DNA of 64,000 bases from NCBI GenBank assembly GCA_021613535.1, contig CP075494.1:7006001-7070000 (forward strand), written 5' to 3'. Under the pieces are notes generated by a model. It was not told the DNA's origin. It did no database searches and saw nothing but the letters and a program-made list of their open reading frames with translations. A program made the position numbers and the translations under genes. This document shows, one piece after another, positions 47,398 through 63,522 of this stretch (positions are counted from its first letter, which is position 1; each line of letters opens with the position of its first letter). Origin of the DNA: Adineta vaga (taxonomy: Eukaryota; Rotifera).

Positions 47398-50300
47398 ATG
47401 ATCACTTCAAGTGATGGTTCAATGGAGTTGATAATTACTAAACCACATTTTCTTCCATCTGTATTAAAATCACATCATCATTATTATCAACATCATCATC
47501 CTGAATCATCGAGTTATTTATCAAAAGAACCAGAATGTAATACTCCAGGACATAAAACTAATGAAGTCAAATTAAGAATTCATCATCGAAAGCCAATTGA
47601 TATTCAAGATGAACACTATATCATATCTACATCACCCATACCAATCATTGTGTCAAATACTAATTCATTAATTATTGATGAAACTCTTCCCGTAAGAATT
47701 ACATCCTTTTAGAAGAAGAAAAAAAGTCAGAAGTCAAGTCTAATTTGTTCTATTGAAAGACGAAAAAAAATACACATCAAAAGTGCGTGAAATGAAGTTT
47801 CTATTTTTGCTAGTGTAGTTAGATAATTACTTTTTTTTTATTTCTAACCTTGAAAATATTAATTCAACAACAAATCCATTGACCTATTGATTTATTTCTT
47901 TTTCAAAGATAACTACTGCTACTCTGGATAAAACTAATCATTGTCTCTCACCAATCTGTGATGATCAACTTGAACATTTTCCTCTCTCGATTCCGTCTGA
48001 TAATAGCCGTTCTTCAACAAGATCACCGTCATATCAAGCAACACTATTTGCACGTCGTCATTTTCATATCTATGATTGGACACGTCTTTCATTTTATGAC
48101 AATGTTCCTGCCCCACTTGGATATTTAAGTGAACCATTAATTGTTGAAGATCGATCACCAACATCTGCATCGTCATATGATGATAAACGTTCGTCAACTG
48201 ATCGACAAGATTCTGGTCTTGGCACAAGTAGTGTTGAAAGACAGATTGATTCCATTGCTTTAACTAATAATTTCAATCGATCGTTAGCTTCTTCTTCGTC
48301 TTCATCTTCATCATCCTCATCTCTGAATAGTAATATTACAAATCTATCTTCATCACGCTCACCAACTACTGTAGTCGAAAAATACGTGTAAAATGGCATT
48401 CATTTACAAAAACGCATCGACCAAGTTTCAATTCCATAAAATATCATTTAGGACAAATGTCTGTTGGTCAATTATTCGCGTTACGTCGTGCTGCATTAGC
48501 ACGTCTAGAAGAATTATTTGATACAACAAAAATCTTATCTTTACATAAACCTGTCGTAGAAAATCGAACACTGATATCGAGACAACGATTATTTGCCACA
48601 GCATTCAGTGCAGTACCAAAACTGATTACTCGACGTCATCAACAACGAAAAGTTTGTTTGATGAAATTATCCTTTTGTTTTATTAATTTTATCTTTCTCA
48701 ATTCGTAGGATATGCATCAGGAAACGAAAAAATCTGTTTTTGGTATTTCATTACTTGCCATGACACAACGTACCGGACATCCTATTCCATGTACTATTCT
48801 ATCTGCAATGAAATACTTAAGACGTACATCTATTGATAGTGTTGGAATCTTTCGAAAACCGTAAGTACATTGGAAAGTTTTTCATACGCGATACTTGATC
48901 TTCTTATCTATTTAATGACCTTGATTCTAATGATGTTGTGGTTAAATGAGAGAGAGAATCAAATGACAGAAAGATGATATAAATATCATTTATTTTCACC
49001 GTCATGCTTTAAAGATTGTTAATTGCATATTGCGATTGTATTTACGAAAAAAAAAGAACCGATATTGAATGTCTTTTTCTATATTAATCAGAAATTAATT
49101 GAACGAAACCGTTTTTAGATTAGAATTCTATGAATTTATCAGCATAATAAAATAAATGTTTTGAAATGAATATGTGATCGATAACCCTAAAAAAATCGAT
49201 TATGCTTTTTTTTCAATATTTAGCGGTGTATTTCATCGTATCAAACGTCTTCATGATTTAATTGAAACTGATCTTGAATTTCATCATTTCGATGAGTTTA
49301 GTCCATATGATGTATCGGACGTATTGAAACAATATTTTCGTTTTCTACCTGAATGTCTTTTCACAACAAAATTATCTCCATTATTTCTTCATATAAGCGA
49401 TTATTTTTCTGCCACCGATAAAATATCTATTAAACATAATAAGGAACATCAATTACTTGCATTACAATATGCAATACTTCTATTACCAGATGAGAATCGT
49501 CTTGTTTTACATTTACTTCTTTCATTTTTAAATGATGTTTCAAAACATGTGAAAACAAATCAAATGAGTTCAATTAATTTAGCAACGTGCTTTACTCCAA
49601 CATTATTTTCTTTTACGAATTATACTAAAACATCAACAAATGGGATGCCAGATCGAAAAGAAATTGAAGAACAACGAAAAGCAATGGATATTCTTGCATT
49701 TATGATTGATCATGTTCGATTATTATTTGTTGTACCATTAGAATTACATCAAGCTTGTCATTTTTCTTATATTGAAATCGGTGAACCATGTACATTGGAA
49801 GAATTATCACGTCGTGTTTCGGAACCCATTGTAACAACTCCTATTATCAAACAAACTCGTCGATATTCATCTAGTAAACATACTGCTCAACAGCGTGCAA
49901 AAGAAATCGGTAAAATTTTAGCATCCGATACAATCGGTTCATCATCTTGTGATAATATACTCTATAATATTAATAATAACAACAACAATAATTTTAAGGC
50001 AATAAAAACAAAAACAAATGCATCTTATCAAGGTTTTATTGATCGTTGTATTATTGAAGTGATGCGTGAAGCATGTGCGACAAAATCTAAAGGATGGACA
50101 TCATTTGGTAAAAATAATGAGATAGAATTAGCATTAAAAAAATTAGATGATGGTCATCCACTTGGTTTATGGAAATGTTCCGTAGAAATTGAAGCACCAC
50201 CTTCAGAAATTCTTAATCGATTATTAAATGAAAGACATCTATGGGATGAGGGTACGTAGAAAACGTTTTCTCATTTCTTTCTTTTCGATGATCGATATTC

Positions 50301-51054
50301 GATGCTTTCTCCATCTGACCTTACTTCGATTTTCTAATGAATATTTAATTAATATATTATTGTAGATTTCCAGTCGGGAACGATTATTGAACAATTAAAT
50401 TGTAATACACATGTCTATCAATATACAATCAATTCAATGGTAAACACTTGAAAGATTTCGATTAAAAATTCATTAAATTTATTTGTTATTTCATAGACAC
50501 CGTTAGCATCACGATACTTTTGTGAAGTACGGAGTTGGAGAACAAATATTCAATCGAATCCAAATGGTATATGTCGAAATAATCAGGGTTCATCAACAAA
50601 TCTTCCAGTTGGATCGTCTCTATCAGCATCTTCAAGTGCCATTGCATCGTTTATGTCAACACAAAATAAGCAATGTAAAGAAACATGTGTACTTGTTTGT
50701 ACATCTATTGAACATCCCAAAGTACATTGTCCGCCGACTTTAGGTTAGATTTATTTTCTATATTCATATCTTGTATTTCTTCTTTCGTTATTTAGTTCGT
50801 GCGTTACATTAGCATCAAGATATCTGATACAATCATATGGTAAATTGAGTGTGTTTTTTTTTAATGTTATGAATATGACAATGCTTATTTTAGGATGTGG
50901 AAAATCAAAAGTAATACATCTTAATCGTGTCGATTTAATGGGACGATCACATGAATGGTATACAAAAGCATATGGTTCAATGTTAACTCGGTCAATATTA
51001 AAACTTCGAGATTCATTTAGTCATATGAATACAGGACCAGAAACAAAAGTTTAA
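47398..51054 (+). CDS. Rho GTPase-activating protein with START domain, DLC family
   Basis: Nine exons: 47398-47691, 47909-48329, 48452-48651, 48709-48860, 49224-50251, 50366-50439, 50497-50743, 50813-50839, 50894-51054, closing to 867 residues. DLC/STARD8/STARD13 proteins switch off RhoA at focal adhesions. The N-terminal third is disordered with a poly-Ser run. A conserved helix MSVGQLFALRRAALARLEEL precedes the RhoGAP domain, whose arginine finger is in VGIFRKPG at the exon 4/5 border. The START domain is C-terminal (GLWKCSVEIEAPP, LASRYLIQSYGCGKSK, RSHEWYTKAYG). The SAM domain of vertebrate DLC1 is not seen. Exon 8 is only 27 bases. The exon 2/3 join (phase 1) was chosen because the unspliced frame stops at 48391. 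Confidence 0.88.
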
Positions 51055-51387
51055 TAACATGTGATCACATCTATTAGGTCGTATTGTTATTGTATATTTT
51101 TTTTCTCTTATCAAAATTTATCTATTATGTAAATTATTTGAACCGATGTGTTATTTTTTATGGCTATTTAGTATTCGATTTTTTTTTGTATAATCGGCTG
51201 ATATTTTCGAATGAAAACAAAGAAAAATAACTAGAAAAAAAGAACGTGAACTCTTGTGCATCCCACTTGATTGCTTTAGAATATCAAATTTTTTATATTT
51301 TATTGTTTGAATAAGGTCTGTTCTTGATATTCTACTGTATCCTTGTAAGTATATCCTATCTAATTAAGCAAAAAATGTTTTCTATTG
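51055..51387. other. intergenic between convergent genes
   Basis: 330 T- and A-rich bases holding the 3' ends of the RhoGAP gene and of the minus-strand gene at 51388. Nothing else was seen. Confidence 0.6.
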
Positions 51388-53135
51388 TTAATTTTCATCC
51401 GATTTATCAGGTGAATATTCACGTACACCCCAGCCTGACATTCTTCGACCAGTAGTTGTAGCTGAAGGTGGTCGTGGTGGCGATGGTTGGGCAATAGTCT
51501 TTGTTAATTGAGGACTTGTCACAGTTGTAGTAGTTTCTGGTTGATGTTTTTTTGTTACAGGTGATGTTATACTTCGTGATGACGATGGACGACGACCTTT
51601 TGGTTCTGGTGATCGAGCAAAAATACCTGATTCAGAGATACGCGGTGAAGTTAATCGATCCATTTTTGTATTGTCATTAGTAAGAAGAGAAGCTCGAACG
51701 GGTAATTGATGTTGTACACCATCGAGATTATCATCTTTAATTGGTTGAAAAAGATTTCGTCGGAATGTAGTTGAACCTATTGATAATAATGTCGGATCAT
51801 CTGTTATTCGAGGAGTAGATTGTCGTGAAGCAGATGTACTCGTTGAAGATTCAAACCAATCATCAACCGCTGCTGAAGATGATTCGACAGATCGATTCGA
51901 TTGTTGTGGTGCATATGATCGTGATGTTGATGCAGCTAGAATAGGAAATTATAAGTTATTATTTTATTTTCAGAATGACTATGTCTACCCGAATTTGCTT
52001 TAGAGTCAACGATCAATTGATTATTATCATCAGTAATGACATTACCACATACTTTGCATATTAAATTTCCATCTTCTCGCTTCATTGTTGATCGAAAATC
52101 TCGCATAGCTTGGCTACGTAAATCAGATACATTAGTTCGTGCTGTCACTACTTTAGTTCTTTGTCGTTCTCGATTCCGTTGTTTTCTTGGTTGAAAAATA
52201 TTTTCATCATTCAAAATTTCTTCTTCTTCTTTAGATTTTACAGTTGGTTTGTGTGATGCTTTAGTATGATGTGCTTTTTTCGACACCATTGAGTCATCTT
52301 CATCCATTTGTTGTTCTTGTTGTTGCTGTTGAATTTCTTCTGGTTTAGCTGAAAGATCAGATTGAAAAAATTCTTCTTTTTCACGTTGTTGTTTCGCTAA
52401 TTTTGCTAATTCTTCTCGATGTATTCGACGATCATTTTCTGTTCGAATATGTTGTTTATATTTAATAATTTGATGTACAGTTGGTTGGTCATGTGTTTGT
52501 ACTTCTTGCATACTTGCTGAATTTGGATCATAACGTGAATGATCGTCAGCTGCTGTACTTGCTGCTGTAGAACTACGTTTGATCGGTCGAAATACTTCTT
52601 CTTCAAGAATATCAACATCAGAACGAATATTTTTTCCAAATTTAACAGCTTGTTGAGTTAGGCGACTAGCTCGAATGAGATTTCTCATACTAATTTCTGG
52701 TGCTTGACTTAAATTACTTGTCTAGAAGAAATGAACGTATTCATTAGAAAGAAAACGATCATCATCGCTTACATCATTTTTCAATAGATCTGTAAAAGCA
52801 GAACCCATCGTTGGCATGGTAACAATTCCACTACCAAAACTTTGATTGGATAATTGACGTCCAAGTTGTGTATCACTAGTACTTTCATTTTGAAAATCGG
52901 AATATGGTGTAGTGAGTGTATTTAATTGTAAACTGTTTGCAAGTGGTTTTGGAACAACTCCAATATTATTTGTAGATGTTTTGAACGATTTGGGAAATTT
53001 CTTTTGTAAATATTCAACTATTGCCACAGCTGGATCATTTGGCATACGTCGAGTTAGAAGTTGAGTTAATTCTTTCAATAAACTTTCAATCTGATGATCA
53101 CGCCAATAATCTTCTAATTTCGAACCTTTAGACAT
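51388..53135 (-). CDS. unknown protein with RIIa-like N-terminal helices
   Basis: Three exons, 53135-52773, 52721-51989 and 51935-51388, close to 547 residues. The N-terminus (ESLLKELTQLLTRRMPNDPA then VEYLQKKFPKSFK) resembles the dimerisation/docking helices of RIIa or Dpy-30-like domains, seen in proteins that bind A-kinase anchors, often ciliary. A long charged coiled-coil follows (EELAKLAKQQREKEEF), then a CKVCG pair and a Ser/Pro-rich, basic C-terminus with SP and TSP sites suited to phosphorylation. C8orf34-type proteins are one candidate family; this is a weak match made from memory. All three exons keep frame and the reading is uninterrupted. Confidence 0.65.
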
Positions 53136-53362
53136 AATTCTTAGTGAATGATCGTATGTAAATGTAATATGAATGAAACGAGATAGCCATTAGTCATGTT
53201 CTATTTGCATCGTTGTCAATAGAGATTCATGACAAGACAGGTAGTGTATATATAGCGACATCCTTCGCAAGTTATGGTAAGAAAATTCAAATCTACTTTT
53301 TTCTTTACTAGTTGTTGAGTATGTTCAATTATTTTTAGTTATATACTGTCTAAATTTTATGA

Positions 53363-54328
53363 TCACATAGAATAAACAAAAAGAGAAAAAATGCTTAGAA
53401 TACAAGAAAAATGTCGTGTTGAAAAATAATTTGCATGATTTTTTATTTCGATAATAATTGTTTGAATGGATTTTGTGTCATTCATTGGTGACAAAGTGAC
53501 TTGAGATAAAGTGACATTTCCAATAGTAATCCCTTCATTATTACGATTTGTACTTGAAATCGTTGATAATTTAGTCGTAAGTAATGGCATTGTTGTCGTG
53601 ATTGCAATAGTAGTTGTTGTTGTCATTGTTGTCATTGCTGTCATGGTTGTTGTTATATTCTTAGTAAAATTAGGAATCACATAACGAATGAAATGGACAC
53701 GAGATTGAGATGGTTTCTGTTGAAAACGTTGGCATGTTCCTAAATCTTGATTACACATAGGATATTGACATGTACAATGTGTTCGATTATTTTGTTCTTG
53801 TTCACCAAATGTTAAACATTCATAATGATCAATTCGATTGTTATCAATTCGTATACGACAACTACGACATTTTTTGGAGATTTCAAGTAAATTTTGACTT
53901 GTATTAGATCCTTGATAACATGAAAAATAACGTTTCGATGCTATTTCATAAATACAACGTTGAATATCGGAGTTACATCGATTGGAATTACAATAACAAT
54001 GTGTTTGATCATAACCATATAATGGACCGTCATGTTCACGAGCACATTTTTGACGAATAATAATATTAGGATCATGACGACGATAACGTTTTCTTTCATT
54101 AGAAAAAATTAATTCTTCAATTGATGACGTTTGAGATGAATTTGCTGTTCGGGGAGAAATTGCTAAGCGAACTTTTGTATCAATATAAATAACACATGCA
54201 CGACAATTTTCAATTAAACGAATGGATCCATCTAGATCGTCATTACAATGTAGATTTGTTATATAGGTGATATTTATGAATAAAATTAACAATAATAATA
54301 ATAATGAAAAGCAAGAAGTTGAATACAT
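53363..54328 (-). CDS. Ly6/uPAR-like secreted or GPI-anchored protein
   Basis: Intronless, about 321 residues from the ATG at 54328 (an upstream in-frame extension lacks ATG). It has a signal peptide (CFSLLLLLLILFINITYI), then two cysteine-rich modules, each ending in the three-finger signature CxC....CN (CYCNSNRCN and CTCQYPMCN). A mucin-like Thr-rich run lies at about 53560-53660, followed by a hydrophobic C-terminus (FSCILSIFSLFVYSM) like a GPI-attachment signal. A KRYRRH basic site precedes the first module. Family members are extracellular modulators or structural proteins. The adhesion or signalling role is unknown. Confidence 0.7.
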   Translation of the reverse strand: MYSTSCFSLLLLLLILFINITYITNLHCNDDLDGSIRLIENCRACVIYIDTKVRLAISPRTANSSQTSSIEELIFSNERKRYRRHDPNIIIRQKCAREHDGPLYGYDQTHCYCNSNRCNSDIQRCIYEIASKRYFSCYQGSNTSQNLLEISKKCRSCRIRIDNNRIDHYECLTFGEQEQNNRTHCTCQYPMCNQDLGTCQRFQQKPSQSRVHFIRYVIPNFTKNITTTMTAMTTMTTTTTIAITTTMPLLTTKLSTISSTNRNNEGITIGNVTLSQVTLSPMNDTKSIQTIIIEIKNHANYFSTRHFSCILSIFSLFVYSM

Positions 54329-55606
54329 GTGAAAATCGATGAATAAAATATGTTCTTTTTTTTTCAATATGAATGAACTTCGATGATTAGATATATAGGG
54401 ATTGTGACGTGAAAAAAGAAGAAGAAGAAGAAGAAGATGATGATGATGATGATGAGACTACTACTGTACAAGGAAGTGATAATGATCGTGAACTTCTCAA
54501 TATAAGATTAACATACAGTAGGTAACTGTATGTTCGTACATCTTATCTTTCTTTGATTTTGTTTGTTTAAAGATTGTTCTTTGCTCTGCCTTGTACCTTA
54601 TTACGTTACATAGTTGTTCAGTTGAATGTCCCGCTATGTTGTAAACAAATATCAGACACAATGAACATTCCAATGATACAAAAGGATAGATGACTAGCAC
54701 GAGAACAAGGACATCATTTTTTTACAATCGAAATCTTGCTTTTTTTTCCTCTCTTATTAGATTCTGAAATCAGTCGATATATTTGTTAATAGAATTTGTT
54801 AAGCTTTTATTTATCAATGATCCATACGCTGGCCTTGCTCAAATTATCATGTGCTCGTCATCGTTTTCCTTTTTCTCTCCATCTTTCTTGCTCGTTTCAT
54901 TTCTTATCCTACAAATGTCCAATCTTGTCTTGCTTATTGAGAAAAGAAAGAAGAAGTATAGCTGATATTGATGTTCTGCTGTTTCTGTTGATCAAAAGCG
55001 GAAAAAATATAGAGACTGTGTCTATCAGTCTGTTTGATTTCTTTTTATGGAAATATGATGACGACGATGATGACACAAACACACAAAGAAAGTTCACACA
55101 GGTGACTTGAAGGCGTACGTGATGAAGAAGAAAAATATTAGATGAGTTTTCCATCGACATCTTCTTCTTCTTATTATTTGTTCCTTGTTAACACATTCTT
55201 TCTATCAATACGATTGAAAGAACGAACTAATGATTGATTCATCGATGTATTTTTTCCTCTCGATGGCATTGATGAGTGTTAAAGTAGTACATCGAATAGA
55301 GACGGCATGCTTTTCCTGTATATGTGTTAAGCACATCTAGAAAGAGTTGTGGTATGTGTCTGTATGCAAACTGGAAAAATGAAGGACGTTAAAAGGAGAC
55401 AAATGGATTGGAAGGAAATACAAGGGCTTCTTTTGCCTCATGAATACCAAGTTATCTGTTTTGTCATCCTGCGACATGTATGCTGCTGCTGCTGTTGCTA
55501 TTATTGCTAGGAGGAGAAAACGTGAAAGACGTCCATCCTTCCTTTCTATTTAGAAATGCGCGATGTCATCGTGCTACTATCACCGTGCTATATCGACAAC
55601 AGTAGT

Positions 55607-55607
<1 letters not shown>

Positions 55608-55642
<35 letters not shown>
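55608..55642 (+). repeat. TCA trinucleotide repeat
   Basis: About a dozen uninterrupted TCA units, followed within 20 bases by GTT/ATT trinucleotides. Non-coding context. Confidence 0.9.
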
Positions 55643-55960
55643 GCTGTCTATAGTTGTTGTTGTTATTATTATTATTTTTATTGTTGTTGTTGTTCTGTTT
55701 CTTACTACTATTATTGTATATATGTCTATACATTCGGAAGATCTCTTTTTCTTCTCGTCGTTCGTTCTTATTCTCATCTTAGATATAGAGTATTTACTAT
55801 TATTTTTAATATTTCTCCGTTTTCTTTGTGTTCTTTTTTCCTCTTCTTTCGCGCGAATGCTGTTCTTTAGTCTAGTATCGCACGTCTTCGACGTAATCAG
55901 TCGAAGAGGACGACGACAGCGACTGACGACAACTCCTTCCATATTCTTCTTCCTGCATCT

Positions 55961-55963
55961 CTT

Positions 55964-55998
<35 letters not shown>

Positions 55999-56005
55999 TC
56001 CTCCC
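55961..56005 (+). repeat. CT homopyrimidine tract
   Basis: A nearly pure CT run with a few C or T interruptions, about 45 bases, inside a longer pyrimidine-rich stretch to 56035. It lies about 1 kb upstream of the junctophilin ATG. Confidence 0.9.
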
Positions 56006-57012
56006 GCTCTTCTTCTTTTTCTTTATCTGCTGTTGCCTGAAATCTGCCTGTTTGTATATAAGAGCAAGAGAGACCATCCAACGTGTGTAATGCGCGCGCA
56101 CACAGAACCCAAAGCAAAAATAAATAAACAGGCACGCACGATACAAAACCCTTGGACCAGCAAGTCTCTCTTCCTCTCTCTTATTCGCTTTATTTCTGAT
56201 GGTCCTCTATCGTCGTTTCGAGTAAGCTCTTTCCAATACATGCACTCGTGTGTGATGTAATTTCAAGTGCAGTTATAGATATTTACATGCCTATGAATTT
56301 TTCTTTGAAAATAGAAAAAAAAAGTAATATCTCTACTCAATAGTGTTTTCATTGAATAGCAGCATAAAAACCGTTTTAACAGTTTCTCTTTTTTTTCTCA
56401 CTTTTACGATACTTCTTTGAAACTATTCTTTTAATTGACATTAAGTACATAAAAAGTTGAACTATTCCGTTTATTTACGTCGTTCTTTTTAACGATGAGA
56501 ATATTTATAAATGAGAGGAAAGATCAATATTAAGTGTGTGATGATTAGAAAATATAACTCTTTGATAACAAGAGGATTTGAGTAAGATTTTTGTCGATCA
56601 GGCAAAAGTCAAAAACTAGTTATTTGTGTGTTTTCTCTGTAATTTCCATTTTTTATTCTTCTAATTGATCCACTTTATTTTAGCCTAAGCGCACATGGTA
56701 GTATTATAATACTTGCCGTGTTTGTTCGGATTTGATTGACTTATAAAAAATGACACGTTAAAAATTACTTGACAATTATTACTGAGTACAACATCTTTGT
56801 TGGACCGTTGTTGTTCTCCTCCTGCATCAACTTCATCCACATCATCGTTATTTTTCATATATATATATATATATATAACTATTATTTATAAAGCAATTTT
56901 GTCTGATCTCCTGCTATTTCTTCTTTTTTTTCAATAATTCTCTTCTACAATCATCGACATTGTTGTCATTGTCGATGTTGCTGCTATTGGCATTACGGTT
57001 AATTATTAGTGA

Positions 57013-61001
<3,989 letters not shown>

Positions 61002-63522
61002 TAGGATGATGCTTGTTACCCATTCTTATCTGATTTTCTCTTCTTCTTCTTTTTCTGTTTTCTGTACGTATCTGTATGTATCCATACAGCTCAAGGTTTT
61101 CTCTATAGCTTGCTGTAACGATTAACTATTTTTTACAGCCGCTAAATAACAAACAACGAAGGTCTATATCTTTTTCCTCCTTTTCTTTCTCTAACATATG
61201 TGTGTAGCAAACAAAAAAAAGAAACGATTGCTGTTTAGTAAAGATGACGACTCGAGGATTGTTACTTTGTTGCAACCACACTATGTATTTTTTTCTCTCT
61301 CTCTCTTTATATTCTTATCGATGCTCTTCCGTGTGTATGTGTGTGCGTGTGAATGAGTGTATAATGCATTCATGGGTTTCTTTTCCTGTCTCTTATACTT
61401 TCTCTCTATCTCTCTCTTCCTCCTGTATGATAGATGCAGACAAAATAATAAAAAAAGAGAAAAATAATTGGAGTTTTTTCTTTTTTCGCATTTGTATTTT
61501 GTTTTCTTTTTTTTTCTTCTTTGTTCAATTTGTATACCAAATATACACAAATAGAGAATTATTCTCGTTCGAACCATGGTGACCAAAATATTCTTAATAG
61601 TCTATCAAAAAATTTCTTCCGAAACGGAAATCTATTTCCACGCAATATCTATTGATAATAATTATGTCAAAAGATCAAAAAAGAAATCATTATGTTAAAC
61701 GGAAATCTATTCTTTAGTGTTTTTTGATGGAGAATACTTGTATAACTGATCAATGAAACAGTATAATATATTATTGATGCATAGAAATCAATATCCGTTT
61801 AAAATAGAGCAGATACTATGAAAAAACATCCGTCAAACAGATTGAACTTAATGATGAAAGAAAAGCAGATGTAAAATTTGTGTCAATAGGTCAACAAATA
61901 TAATATATAATCAAGTTAATATTCAATGAATGTTATATGATCTTTCATATACATTTATATAGTTGTATTTATAGAACAAAATTGTGAATACGTTTGTTTA
62001 AACAGAAGTAAGATCGATATCAACAATGATTCAATTCAGATCAATCATACATCGAACTGACTTTGTTCTTCAATGTAATATATTGGATTATTATTATCAA
62101 TGAGAATAAAACAACTATTGATTATGTATGCTATTTGTAAGATGATAAAATAATCTCATGAGACATTAACATCAATATAATAAATACGGCAGTTATTTCT
62201 TGAGTCAAACTAAAAAAAGAAATATCATCACATTCCTAAATAACTAAACGTATCTGTTTGAACATTGATCGTTTTTGAAATAAATCTATTGAGTACTACA
62301 TTCTTTCTTCGTCATATTTTCAAACTAGATAAGACATTTTCATTAATTATGGAAATCTTGACAAAAATCAAAAGTCAACTTATTCCTTCATGAGATAATT
62401 CAAAGTGACATAATGAATTTATTTCTAATGTAATATGAAATGCATTCGGACAGAAAAGCAAAACATGCATCTCTAGAGATACAATGTATATGTATACGAA
62501 ATGACGAAGGACAAATGTTTTTCTTAATACTTCATACGTCTTAGAAATTAATTAAGCTTTATGCTGCTAGATGTCTTGCTATTTTGGGATGAAATTAACT
62601 AATAATAAAATCAACAAACATATAGAAGACAATTTTATGCACATCGACACATCGTTTTTCTTTCAGTGTTCTTCTTATAAACAATTGTTTCTTTGTAGAA
62701 TAATCGAACGAAGATTTTCTTTTTTGAGATGTTTTTAACATTGTTTACACTCGGAAATTGATTTGAATTTACCGATGGTATAAAGAACAAACATCGACTA
62801 CTCTTCTATCATTGATTGAGGTAGAAAGAGAGGGAGAGAGAGAAAACAAAAAGCGACGAACAAATAACACATCTCGAGACAAGAAAAGACATACTTCGGT
62901 AAGAGATGCGTTATTATTCTCTAAAAAAATAATATTTATGTAGAGAATTCCTTTCGCTTCAATGAATGACATGATTGTCACCGTGATGATATAAAATTTC
63001 TCAAAAAAAGGGAAGACAGAATTCAACAAACTATAATTTCTTTTTTTGAGTTTACTATAACATATGTAGATAAATCAACGGCGCAGATGTAATGTCATGT
63101 CTTTTTGTCTAGTTATTTTCCTTTCTTCTTTTTTGTTTTGTTTTTACTATTTGTCATGTCAACATCTCCGAGACAAAAAAGCAACAATTATCAAACGTTA
63201 CGCGATGTATACTTTCATATGATATAAGCTTTTTGGAGAAAATAAATGTCGAACATAATTCTCGTGCGTGGGTAGTTCTAATTATTCATTATAACGAACG
63301 TATATTATTTGAATTAATGTTTGGTGAAGAACTCACTCTTAATATAAGTTGTCAAATAGATGAAAGTTCGACAGTTTTTTTCTTCTTCGCTTATTAATCT
63401 ATACTCAAGAGATTTGACGGGTACAATATAGTCCAATCTGATTTTTTTATGCTTTTCATCAGTCTTTTTCAAGTTGATCGAAGAAGAGAACGACGATGAT
63501 AGGTTGATCTTCTTTATTTTAG
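61002..63522. other. 2.5 kb gene-free region
   Basis: No supported gene. It includes pyrimidine-rich T/C runs (61170-61190, 61290-61310, 61400-61430) and AT-rich sequence. It ends with a CTTTATTTTAG acceptor-like motif directly abutting the ATG of the GPCR gene. Confidence 0.55.

Noticed and set aside
47934-48399. Minus-strand frames opposite the RhoGAP second exon
   Set aside because: Shadows of the plus-strand coding exon; the plus frame continues across splice sites into the DLC domains.
55556-56146. Open frames of 100-190 codons on both strands
   Set aside because: They translate TCA, GTT, CT and GA simple repeats and show no domain or splice support.
61244-61586. Frames of about 100 codons on both strands in the gap after junctophilin
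   Set aside because: Built from CT- and T-rich low-complexity sequence.
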